Assembly (NCBI GenBank): GCA_937859895.1
Contig: CALMAV010000340.1
Location: 1 to 7,707 of the forward strand
From: an uncultured Bryobacterales bacterium
GTDB taxonomy: Bacteria; Acidobacteriota; Terriglobia; Bryobacterales; Bryobacteraceae
Reading direction: 5' to 3'
DNA length: 7,707 nucleotides
A model generated the notes under the pieces. That model was not told the origin of the DNA. It searched no databases and saw only the letters and a program-made list of their open reading frames with translations. A program made the translations under genes and the position numbers. This document shows positions 1 through 6,934 of the stretch, in pieces; position 1 is the stretch's first letter; each line of letters opens with the position of its first letter.

Positions 1-274
1 AAACGATGCTAAGCAAACCGCCCGTCCACGCCCACCACGGCACCTGCGCCAACTTGCCGCCTGCAGGCCAAGCTTCGCGCACAAACAGCTGAATCAGCAA
101 CATGGCAAGCAGTCCGGTTAGATACACCCAGGCTGCTGTCAGCACCGTCTCATCCAGCGACTTGCGCAGCTGTGCGTTCGCCCCCGACTGTCCCGGATTC
201 GCAGCGCCCGCAGCAATTGCAGCCAGATAAATGAGCCAGTTCACAACGTCAATAGTGTCAGACGCCGGCCACAT
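1..274 (-). CDS. DMT-family membrane protein, YdcZ/DUF606 type (N-terminal part, cut by window edge)
   Basis: About 91 residues are visible, running off the left edge. The translation begins MWPASDTIDVVNWLIYL and continues with a hydrophobic segment ending in AAGAANPGQSGANAQL, a second hydrophobic stretch (LTGLLAMLLIQLFV), then LAQVPWWAWTGGLLSIV. The G-x(5)-Q-x(3)-N-x-L pattern after the first helix and the PWWAW-x-GG-L turn before the third helix are what I know from the YdcZ/DUF606 branch of the drug/metabolite transporter superfamily. These are inner-membrane proteins, mostly of unknown substrate. The ATG at 274 has only a weak GGGA upstream. A GTG at 244 would give M-N-W-L-I-Y-L, which fits the usual N-terminus of the family better, so the true start may be 244. 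The gene is divergent from rsmA. The family call is by eye; no transport substrate can be inferred. Confidence 0.72.
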   Translation of the reverse strand, partial: MWPASDTIDVVNWLIYLAAIAAGAANPGQSGANAQLRKSLDETVLTAAWVYLTGLLAMLLIQLFVREAWPAGGKLAQVPWWAWTGGLLSIV

Positions 275-291
275 GTTGTCCCGTTCTACAC

Positions 292-1050
292 TTGGGCTTG
301 CCGCGCAAGCTGGGACAGCACTTTCTGGTTCGACAAGGGACGCTGGAGCATTTGGCAGCCGCAGCTTGTGGCGAGAATGTTCCGCGGGTAGTGGAAGTAG
401 GACCCGGGCGAGGCGCACTCACCCGTCACCTGCTGCCGCGTACCGATGAGCTTCATGCGGTGGAGATTGATCGCGGCCTCGTCGCCTCTTTGCACCATAA
501 CTTCGAGAATGAGCCCAAGTTCCATCTCCACCTTGGTGATGTTCTTGAGACTGACCTTGCGCAGTGGGGGTCGGCCGTGGTCACCGGCAACTTGCCTTAC
601 TACATCACTTCACCCATCATTGAGCGGTTTCTGCGTCTGGGGCCCGACTTCCCTCAAGCCGTATTCCTCATGCAGCGCGAAGTCGCCGAACGCATCCTTG
701 CCGGTCCGGGCAGTCGCAATTACGGCTACCTTACCGTTGCCGTGCAGCTGGTTTGCCGAGTCGAACTGGTTTGCCATGTTCCAGCGGCTGCTTTTTCACC
801 GCCACCGAAGGTCGATTCCGCCGCCCTCAAGTTCATTCGTCAGCCGTCAGCGATAACGAATCTTCCGGAGCTGCTGCAGTTCGTCGGACGCTGCTTCGCA
901 CACAAGCGCAAGAACCTCCGCAACAACCTGAAGCCGTATTTTGGCAACGCGCTGGACGGCTCCCCGGAAGCTAACCTGCGAGCCGAACAGCTCTCCATTC
1001 AGCAATTCATTCAACTCTACGCACGCTTGTCTGCCACGCCAGCTCTTTAA
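292..1050 (+). CDS. rsmA: 16S rRNA (adenine(1518)-N(6)/adenine(1519)-N(6))-dimethyltransferase RsmA
   Basis: This is the KsgA/RsmA enzyme, which uses S-adenosylmethionine to dimethylate two adjacent adenines in the 3' helix of 16S rRNA during late small-subunit maturation. The whole family signature is visible in 252 residues: KLGQHFL near residues 6-12, SAM motif I EVGPGRG at 35-41, the acidic ribose-binding EID at 58-60, GDV at 82-84, the catalytic NLPYY at 100-104, PGSRNYG at 139-145, FSPPPKVDS at 168-176, and the C-terminal FAHKRKNLRNNLK. Length is slightly short for the family (usually about 260-280). No ATG is available: an in-frame TAG lies at 253-255, so the start is TTG at 292 or TTG at 298, and neither has a clear Shine-Dalgarno sequence. 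It is followed after 35 bp by gltX on the same strand, so the two probably share a transcript. The function is very secure; the exact start is not. Confidence 0.96.
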   Translation: MGLPRKLGQHFLVRQGTLEHLAAAACGENVPRVVEVGPGRGALTRHLLPRTDELHAVEIDRGLVASLHHNFENEPKFHLHLGDVLETDLAQWGSAVVTGNLPYYITSPIIERFLRLGPDFPQAVFLMQREVAERILAGPGSRNYGYLTVAVQLVCRVELVCHVPAAAFSPPPKVDSAALKFIRQPSAITNLPELLQFVGRCFAHKRKNLRNNLKPYFGNALDGSPEANLRAEQLSIQQFIQLYARLSATPAL

Positions 1051-1085
1051 GGGCGTGTCGCAGGAGCCCTGTAAACTGAAGCTTC

Positions 1086-2507
1086 ATGATTCGCGCTCGT
1101 TTTGCGCCTTCTCCCACCGGCTACCTGCATATTGGCAGTGCCCGAACCTTTATCTTTAACTGGCTTTTCGTCCGCAAGCACGAGGGCACGATGATTCTGC
1201 GCATCGACGATACCGATGTTGATCGCAACACCGAAGCATCGCTCAATTCCATCTACGAAGGCCTGAATTGGCTCGATCTAAGCTGGGACGAATTCTACCG
1301 CCAGTCTGAACGTCTCGATCTTCACCGCAAGCTTGCTTACGATCTGCTTTCACGTGGCTTAGCATATCGCGATTTCACGCCGGCGACCAACGAGGGAGAA
1401 GATCGGCCACATGCCGAAGGGCCGTGGCTCTTTCATCCGGAGATGCGCGCCATCTCTACCGAGGAGAGTGATCGCCGATCGGCCGCCGGTGAGCCTTTTG
1501 TGATCCGCTTCAAAGTGGAACGCGACCCGGTTCGAGAGGTTGCCTTTACTGATCTGGTGTACGGCCCGCAATCGAAACAAACCGCTGACGTTGAAGATTT
1601 TGCACTACTCCGTAGTAACGGTATGCCGACTTACCACTTGGCTTCCTGCGCAGACGATATAGACCTCAAGATCACGCATGTGGTTCGCGGGCAGGATCAT
1701 CTGTCGAACACGTTCAAGCACATCCTGCTCTTCCAGGCCGCTAGCGGATTGCAGCCCAAATTTGCCCACCTGCCGTTGCTGATCGCGCCCGATGGAGCCA
1801 AACTTTCCAAGCGCAAGCACGGGCCAGTAGTCAGCGTTACCACCTATCGAGACAACGGCTTTCTACCGATTGCCTATATCAACTTTCTTTGCCTGCTTGG
1901 ATGGTCGCCGAAGAACGATCGGGAGCAGATGTCGCTCACCGAACTTACGTCTCTGTTCTCATTTGAAGGCGTGAATCGCAGCAACGCTGTGGTGAATTTC
2001 AGTGAGGCTGACCCAATCGATCCTAAGGCCATGTGGCTGAATTCTCAGCACCTGCGTACCATGCCGATTGCGGAACTGGCGCCCATAGTGCGCCGCTCGC
2101 TGGAAGATCACCACATGTCTGTTCCCGGAACAGAAGCGCAGTTCGAACACGTAGTTGATCTCATCCGCGCTCGTTACTCCACGCTGCTTGATTTTGCCTT
2201 GAAAGGCCGCGCCTACTTCGCCGATGATTTCCACACAGATCAGGTAGCGAAAGACAAGCTGGACGTACCAGGAGCTCGCGAGTTGATGCACGTACTGGCA
2301 GATCGGATGGAAGCCAATGCAGAGTTTTCGGAGGCGTCGGTGGAAGCTGATTTGCGAAAGCTCGCCGAGGAACGAGGAGTAAAGCCAGGCGTGCTGATCA
2401 ATGCTTCCCGTGCAGCGCTTACCGGACAGTCGGTCGGCCCAAGCGCTTTTGCCATCTTCCCGTGCCTCGGCCGCGAGCGCGTCCTTGAAAGGCTGCGTCG
2501 AGTCTAA
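1086..2507 (+). CDS. gltX: Glutamate--tRNA ligase
   Basis: This class I aminoacyl-tRNA synthetase attaches glutamate to tRNA(Glu) in the cytoplasm using ATP. Residues 5-18 (RFAPSPTGYLHIGS) contain the HIGH-type ATP motif. LRIDDTD at 38-44 is the glutamate-site strand. KLSKR at 239-243 is the KMSKS-type loop, followed by the LLGW segment. The C-terminal anticodon-binding part ends with the typical GVKPGVLINASRAALTGQSVGPS stretch. At 473 residues it has normal full length. The segment at about 94-125 that in E. coli GluRS carries zinc-binding cysteines has no cysteine here, so this is a zinc-free type. The ATG at 1086 is the first in-frame start after a TGA at 1077-1079. An AGGAG at 1062-1066 lies 19 nt upstream, too far to be an ideal ribosome binding site. 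I cannot tell from sequence whether it is discriminating or also charges tRNA(Gln). Confidence 0.97.
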   Translation: MIRARFAPSPTGYLHIGSARTFIFNWLFVRKHEGTMILRIDDTDVDRNTEASLNSIYEGLNWLDLSWDEFYRQSERLDLHRKLAYDLLSRGLAYRDFTPATNEGEDRPHAEGPWLFHPEMRAISTEESDRRSAAGEPFVIRFKVERDPVREVAFTDLVYGPQSKQTADVEDFALLRSNGMPTYHLASCADDIDLKITHVVRGQDHLSNTFKHILLFQAASGLQPKFAHLPLLIAPDGAKLSKRKHGPVVSVTTYRDNGFLPIAYINFLCLLGWSPKNDREQMSLTELTSLFSFEGVNRSNAVVNFSEADPIDPKAMWLNSQHLRTMPIAELAPIVRRSLEDHHMSVPGTEAQFEHVVDLIRARYSTLLDFALKGRAYFADDFHTDQVAKDKLDVPGARELMHVLADRMEANAEFSEASVEADLRKLAEERGVKPGVLINASRAALTGQSVGPSAFAIFPCLGRERVLERLRRV

Positions 2508-4082
2508 ATGCCGCGCATCATTGTTGGCCTGGGCGGTTTGTTGAGCGACCCTGCCTGCTGCGTCGTACGCGACGGCGTTATTCAGGCGGCAGTCGAGCAG
2601 GCGAAAGTAGCTCATCAGGATCGGCCTGGGACCTTTCCCGAAGAGGCACTGCAGATTGCTCTCGAAACAGCAGGGGTAAGTCCATCCACGGTCGATTGCG
2701 TAGCAGTGGCGCGCCGCTTCGCTGCTACTTCCGAGAGCTTGGCTCAACTCGAACTGCGTGCTCGATTTCCAAAGAGCGAGATTGTCGTGGTGGAACACCA
2801 TCAGGCTCACGCGGCCTCAGCCTTTTACTGTTCCCCTTTCAAGACTGCGTCCGTGCTAAGTGTCGATCGCGCGGGCGATTATCGTTCAGCCGTGCTGTTC
2901 CACGGTGAACACGGGCGGCTGACACCAGTCCGCGAAATGTACTTCCCTGACTCGCTGGGCGATCTCTACAACCGGGTCACGGAACTGCTTGGCTTTGAGG
3001 CTCGTGCTGATGAGCACAAGGTTCAGTGGCTTTCCACCTTCGGCAAGCCGGAGTATCTTCCTGTCTTCGGGAAAATGATGGGACTTGGGAATGGTGGGTG
3101 GCCACGCTTTGATCGAAGTTACTTGGACGCAGACCAGTTAACCGCTGGCGGCTTTAGCAGCCGGTTCTACCAAGACTGCCAGCTACCCTCCACGTCACTC
3201 CCTGATCAGACCAGGTATGACCTTGCCGCAAGTCTCCAAGCCGCGGTGGAGGCGTGCGTCGCAGCCATGCTCGGGCCAAGTGAGAACGTGTGCATTGCCG
3301 GGGGCCTTTCGCTGAACACTCTGCTTGTACGCTCGCTGGAATCTCAGTATCAGGGGGTCTTTGTGCAGCCTGCAGGCGGTAATGCCGGCACTGCGCTCGG
3401 GGCTGCGCTGCATGCCCTGTACCACTTTTACGGCGATTCTTTAAACCAGCCGTTCAACACGCTCTTCCTCGGGCCTTCTTATGCGCCAGCCCAGATAAAG
3501 CAGGTATTAGAAAACTGTAAACTGCGCTTTCACTTTATCCCGACTCAGGATGACCTCATCAGGCAAGCGGTAGCTGCGCTCAACGACAACCGCATTGTCG
3601 CCTGGATGCAAGGGCGCCTGGAGTTCGGGCCGCGCGCTCTGGGCAACCGCAGTATCCTTGCTTCGCCCCTGAATCCGTACTCGAGCGAGAATCTGAACGT
3701 GTACATTAAGCACCGCGAGAAGTTCCGCAAGTTTGCGGCGTCGGTGCCCGAAGAGCTGGCTTCGGAGTACTTCGATGTAGGCAGCAATGCTGCTTTCCTG
3801 GCAACTGTTGGTCGGGTCCGGCCTGAGCATCGCGAAACCTTCTCAGCAGCTCTGCTGGGTGAAGACCTGATTCGCATCCATACAGTACGAAAGGCGGACA
3901 ACCCGCTCTACCACTCGCTTCTGCTCGCCGCCGGCCAATCAACCGGACTGCCCGCGCTTTACAACACCAGCTTCAACCTATTTGGGGATCCACTGGTCTG
4001 CACGCCTCGCGATGCTGTCCGGAGCTTTTACTCTTCAGGCATTGACGCTCTGTTTGCCGGGAACTTTCTCTTAGAAAAGTAA
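2508..4082 (+). CDS. NodU/CmcH-family carbamoyltransferase homologue with atypical active-site residues
   Basis: Family members pair a Kae1-like N-terminal domain with a YrdC-like C-terminal domain. They make carbamoyl-adenylate from carbamoyl phosphate and ATP, then carbamoylate a small molecule such as a Nod factor or antibiotic. Seen here: HHQAHAASAF at 97-106 (metal-binding histidines), SVDRAGDY at 118-125, GGLSLN at 265-270, a GNAGTALGAAL element at 291-301, and the C-terminal hallmark GRLEFGPRALGNRSIL at 369-384, then NTSFNLFGDPLVCTPRDA at 486-503. At 524 residues it is shorter than many homologues (about 570-600). Odd points: the usual N-terminal HDAS is SDPA (S13 replaces His), the EEERF-x-KH block is absent, and the metal-ligand Asp of GD-x-G is Asn292. 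The ATG directly follows the gltX stop with no spacer, suggesting translational coupling. Substrate is unknown; membership of the family is secure, activity is not. Confidence 0.88.
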   Translation: MPRIIVGLGGLLSDPACCVVRDGVIQAAVEQAKVAHQDRPGTFPEEALQIALETAGVSPSTVDCVAVARRFAATSESLAQLELRARFPKSEIVVVEHHQAHAASAFYCSPFKTASVLSVDRAGDYRSAVLFHGEHGRLTPVREMYFPDSLGDLYNRVTELLGFEARADEHKVQWLSTFGKPEYLPVFGKMMGLGNGGWPRFDRSYLDADQLTAGGFSSRFYQDCQLPSTSLPDQTRYDLAASLQAAVEACVAAMLGPSENVCIAGGLSLNTLLVRSLESQYQGVFVQPAGGNAGTALGAALHALYHFYGDSLNQPFNTLFLGPSYAPAQIKQVLENCKLRFHFIPTQDDLIRQAVAALNDNRIVAWMQGRLEFGPRALGNRSILASPLNPYSSENLNVYIKHREKFRKFAASVPEELASEYFDVGSNAAFLATVGRVRPEHRETFSAALLGEDLIRIHTVRKADNPLYHSLLLAAGQSTGLPALYNTSFNLFGDPLVCTPRDAVRSFYSSGIDALFAGNFLLEK

Positions 4083-4090
4083 CATTCTTC
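4083..4090. other. 8-bp convergent intergenic junction
   Basis: Only eight bases separate the TAA of the carbamoyltransferase gene (plus strand, ending 4082) from the TAA of the TolC gene (minus strand, 4091-4093). There is no stem-loop with a T-run here, so neither transcript has a visible intrinsic terminator between the genes. Read-through or Rho-dependent ends inside the opposing gene are likely. Confidence 0.6.
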
Positions 4091-5638
4091 TTACGGCTGC
4101 TTCTGCTGAAAGAACGTCGTCATACCCTGTTCGGCTAACCCTAAAGCACGCACCAGCGCGACCTTGGCAATGTTGTTCTGATACTGCGCTGAGATCAGAT
4201 TCTCATTGGCATCGGCCACCGACTGCTGTGCCTGCACCACTTCAACAGTGTTGGTCACGCCAGCTGCAAAGCGATCCTGAGCCTGCCGGAGCGTTTGGCT
4301 GGCCAGGTCTACATTGCTGACTGCTACCTCTACTTGGGCCGCAGCTGAGGTGAGATTGAATAGCGCAGTCCGCACATCAGCGTCAATCTGGCCACGCAAG
4401 TTTTCCATTTCGTTCCGACGATTGCGCAGTTCGGCATCATTCTCCAGAATGTCGGCCCGGATGCGGCCACCGTCGAATATGTTGAACGTAAGCGAGCCCG
4501 TAGCATTAAATACGCCATGCGATTGCGTGAACAGATGAAGGCCAGTGTCGCCGTAAAAGCCGGATGCGGTTGCGGAGGGATAGCGCTCAGCTTTAGCGCC
4601 GCGGAGCGTGAACTCAGCCGCCGTCACGCGCGCCTTAGCAGCTTGAAAGTCCGATCGGCTGTCATAGGCTTTTCCCAAGGCTTCTTTCAGCGTGATCACA
4701 TTGGGCGGCAGCAGCAGGGCCGGATCAGTGACCGTAAAGTCCTGCCCGGGTGGCAAGCCGATTACACGGCCAAGCGAGACTTTGTCAATCTCAAAAGTGT
4801 TCTTGACGGCGATCAAGGTCTGCTGACGCTGCTTTACTTGCACCTGAGACCGAAGCACGTCGATGCCGATAGCTGTGCCCGCATTGTGCCGGCGAACTGC
4901 GTTTGTGTAAACGGCGGTATCGGCATCGAGCTCAGCCTGCGTAGCCGAGATACGAGCAGCATCAGCAATAATCTGCAGGTAGGCGTAACCTACACCCAGC
5001 ACAACCAGGTCACGTGCATTCTTTACATCTAGCACCGAAGCCTTGGCAGAGGCGCGTGAAGCACGAAAGTTGCTGATTGCCGACCAGTCAAAAAGAGTAA
5101 GGCTCGCATTGACCTGTGCGCTCTGATAGCCATAAGGCCCGACGATGATGGGGATCTGAAATCCTAGACCGGGAGGCAGTGTGACGTTGAAGCCTTGCGC
5201 TTGCAAGTTAATCTGTTGCTCGACAGCCGAAATCTGGCCGCTTACTCTCGGCAGAAGCGTACTCAGCGCCCGCAACCGTTGCGCTTGTGACTCACGGCTG
5301 CTTTGCTGATTGGTCAACAGCCCCAGATTCGTTCGCAGCCCTCTTTCAATCGCCTGCACTAACGAAAGAGGGATCGGGGTATCGGTAGCCTGCCCTTGCG
5401 GCACGCTGCCCTGAAAGCTAGGGTCATTCATCTGCGGTCCTCTTACTGCGCTCGAAGGACTGCCGCCGCTGCTCCCACCGCTACTCGCACTACCACCGGA
5501 TTGTGACCCGGAAGGGCCGCCGCTTCCACTGGATGTTCCTGATGAACCAGATTGCTGTGGCGCTTGCCCTTGCATAACAACGCCAGCGAACATCAAAGCT
5601 AATAAAATTGAACCTGCGTGAAATTGTGTCCTACGCAT
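4091..5638 (-). CDS. TolC-type outer-membrane efflux channel protein
   Basis: Members form trimeric outer-membrane beta-barrels with a long periplasmic coiled-coil tunnel, the exit duct of tripartite efflux pumps or type I secretion. Residues 1-26 form a signal peptide: basic MRR start, hydrophobic ILLALMFAGVVM, and a GQA-type cleavage site near 26. There is no lipobox cysteine, so it is not a NodT-style lipoprotein. Residues 30-64 are a Ser/Gly-rich low-complexity linker, unusual for the family. Two homologous OEP halves follow. Half one starts PLSLVQAIERGLRTN (about 90-104), with LLPRVSG and NASLTLFDWSAI. Half two starts with TLKEALGKAY, then RYPSATASG and GSLTFNIFDGGRI. Long helices rich in Ala, Gln and Asn lie between, and the AAGVTNTVEVVQAQQSVADA type of turn near the end is characteristic. 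No RND pump or membrane-fusion partner is in the window. The ATG at 5638 has only a weak GAGACGAGA upstream. Confidence 0.92.
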   Translation of the reverse strand: MRRTQFHAGSILLALMFAGVVMQGQAPQQSGSSGTSSGSGGPSGSQSGGSASSGGSSGGSPSSAVRGPQMNDPSFQGSVPQGQATDTPIPLSLVQAIERGLRTNLGLLTNQQSSRESQAQRLRALSTLLPRVSGQISAVEQQINLQAQGFNVTLPPGLGFQIPIIVGPYGYQSAQVNASLTLFDWSAISNFRASRASAKASVLDVKNARDLVVLGVGYAYLQIIADAARISATQAELDADTAVYTNAVRRHNAGTAIGIDVLRSQVQVKQRQQTLIAVKNTFEIDKVSLGRVIGLPPGQDFTVTDPALLLPPNVITLKEALGKAYDSRSDFQAAKARVTAAEFTLRGAKAERYPSATASGFYGDTGLHLFTQSHGVFNATGSLTFNIFDGGRIRADILENDAELRNRRNEMENLRGQIDADVRTALFNLTSAAAQVEVAVSNVDLASQTLRQAQDRFAAGVTNTVEVVQAQQSVADANENLISAQYQNNIAKVALVRALGLAEQGMTTFFQQKQP

Positions 5639-5728
5639 TCTCTCGTCTCAATAGCACGTGCCTCCAATAGGCTGGTCTACATGCGTTCGATGCCCGAACC
5701 TCGTAAAGCGGCACCCTCTGCAGGCAAA

Positions 5729-5758
5729 AATATTTAAGAACTTAGCTTATTCTGCCAA
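5729..5758 (-). promoter_or_regulatory. Possible sigma70-type promoter for the TolC gene
   Basis: Read on the minus strand, TTGGCA (5758-5753, 5 of 6 matches to the -35 consensus) is followed after 18 bp by AATATT (5734-5729, 4 of 6 matches to TATAAT) in an AT-rich patch. It lies about 90 bp upstream of the TolC ATG, leaving a long leader. The rest of the 146-bp gap (5639-5784) shows nothing I can name. The assignment is by consensus only and could be chance. Confidence 0.35.
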
Positions 5759-5784
5759 ACTTCTTTGCTTGTCCTTACGAAAGT

Positions 5785-6846
5785 CTACAGATGACGCTTC
5801 ACAAAGGAGCAGATTTCATACCCAGTCAGATACTTGAACGGCGATTCGCCCATAGTGTAATGGCCGCAGGGCAGCACGCTCACCGTATGATCCCACTTGC
5901 GGGCACGCGCTCCCGCAATCACCTGCTCAGACAGTCTCACGGGAAAGGTTGTGTCGTAGCGAGTGTAGATAAATTTGGAACGCTTCTTCTTGGCGCTGTA
6001 AAGGTCGTAGTAGCTGGGCGGGCTAATGCACATCCAGTATTTGCGCAGTGCATCGAGGCTGACTACGCCTTCCAAGCTGCTGCGAATGTGTTGAGTAGAA
6101 AGCCCTTCCCAAACCACGTCGGCCACAAAGGTTGAGCAATGGTTGAAAACATTCACCCCAATACGCTCATCCACTGAGCTGGCCAGAAAGGCATAGCAGG
6201 AACCAATACTGGTGCCGACAATCCCAAGGCTTTCGTATCCTTGCTCCTGCAGCCAGTCGAAGCAGGCCCGAGTGTCAATCACTGCCTGGCGCGTAGCGTC
6301 GATAGTACGACAGATATTCGCGGACATGGCATAGTCAGCACGAGCTAAACCGGCCGGCGTACGCGCATCGTGATAAGGCAGGCTCAATCGTAAGGCACTG
6401 ATACCTAACTTGGCCAGCCCGGCTGATAAGGCATTGTGCTGCGGCAACTTCGAATTCCAGTGCGGTAACACCACAACTGCCTTTCGCTTATTATTTTTGG
6501 CCGGATACCATAAGCCTCGAACGGTATTGTTCTCGGCAAACGGCGTATGCACGGGCGATTGAAACTCAAGCCAATTATCTGAGCCAAGCTCGAAGTGAGA
6601 TGGCTTTTGATACGCAAAGAACTCCTCAGCTCGTGTGATGGCTAGGTCGTTCATGCACAGAATGAAGTCTTCGGGGCTGCTGAGGTGGGCCTTGCACTCA
6701 TCCACCATAGGCCAATTATTAGCCCACTCAAGGCCAAACTCGAAAGGACGGCTGACGCGATCTGTAGACCGGAAGCAAAGATGATTTTCCCAGTCAGTCA
6801 CCCAGTTGCGATAGCGTCGGGAGACCGGCTGTAACAGCCTTCTCAT
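5785..6846 (-). CDS. Alpha/beta hydrolase, ABHD18-like
   Basis: A 353-residue protein without a clear signal peptide or membrane segment, so probably cytoplasmic. The core alpha/beta hydrolase fold starts around residue 108 with RGLWYPAKNNKRKAVVVLP. The nucleophile elbow is GTSIGS at 211-216, with Ser213 as nucleophile. Asp298 (in YTRYDTTFPV) is the likely acid and His329 (in LPCGHYTMGESPF) the catalytic histidine, so the triad looks intact. The stretch ALRLSLPYHDARTP before the elbow, and a long helix ending in TRACFDWLQEQGYESLGIVG, resemble the ABHD18/DUF2048 branch. I am less sure of that subfamily than of the fold. The first 100 residues are a family-specific extension. The substrate cannot be predicted. 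The gene is divergent from the toxin-antitoxin remnant and lies 146 bp upstream of TolC on the same strand. GGAG sits only one base before the ATG at 6846, so the start is not confirmed by a good ribosome binding site. Confidence 0.8.
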   Translation of the reverse strand: MRRLLQPVSRRYRNWVTDWENHLCFRSTDRVSRPFEFGLEWANNWPMVDECKAHLSSPEDFILCMNDLAITRAEEFFAYQKPSHFELGSDNWLEFQSPVHTPFAENNTVRGLWYPAKNNKRKAVVVLPHWNSKLPQHNALSAGLAKLGISALRLSLPYHDARTPAGLARADYAMSANICRTIDATRQAVIDTRACFDWLQEQGYESLGIVGTSIGSCYAFLASSVDERIGVNVFNHCSTFVADVVWEGLSTQHIRSSLEGVVSLDALRKYWMCISPPSYYDLYSAKKKRSKFIYTRYDTTFPVRLSEQVIAGARARKWDHTVSVLPCGHYTMGESPFKYLTGYEICSFVKRHL

Positions 6847-6908
6847 GCTCCGCGAAGAGTTGTCGTGTTTGCTTGCATGAACGGCACTTCCCTTCAGTTT
6901 ACCGACAA

Positions 6909-6932
6909 GTGTCCGGACACCCTAAAATAGGG
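6909..6932 (+). promoter_or_regulatory. Operator-like double palindrome overlapping a -10 box, upstream of the antitoxin remnant
   Basis: A perfect 12-bp palindrome GTGTCCGGACAC (6909-6920) is directly joined to an inverted repeat CCCTA-AAA-TAGGG (6920-6932). The second contains TAAAAT (6923-6928), a 5-of-6 match to the -10 consensus. A weak -35 candidate TTTACC (6898-6903) is 19 bp further upstream. Phd/YefM-type antitoxins repress their own operon by binding palindromes over the promoter, so this is a plausible autoregulatory site. It could also serve the divergent hydrolase gene. Confidence 0.5.
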
Positions 6933-6934
6933 AG

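Noticed and set aside
446..856. A 136-codon plus-strand open frame inside rsmA in another frame.
   Set aside because: rsmA has every family motif across this interval, so this frame is a shadow.
1959..2810. A 283-codon open frame on the minus strand across the gltX/carbamoyltransferase junction.
   Set aside because: It lies fully antisense to two well-supported genes, has no recognisable domain and its composition is that of a frame shadow.
4517..5032. A 171-codon plus-strand open frame inside the TolC gene.
   Set aside because: Antisense shadow of a gene with clear OEP repeats; the translation has no family features.
5639..5784. A possible small RNA or terminator in the TolC-hydrolase gap.
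   Set aside because: No stable GC-rich hairpin followed by a T-run is visible; only an AT-rich patch that I read as a possible promoter.
5791..6135. A 114-codon plus-strand open frame antisense to the hydrolase.
   Set aside because: It overlaps the catalytic histidine region of the hydrolase on the other strand and shows no motif of its own.
4091..6846. TolC and the hydrolase as one functional operon.
   Set aside because: They share a strand, but a 146-bp gap with a promoter-like element and unrelated functions give no support for a joint role.
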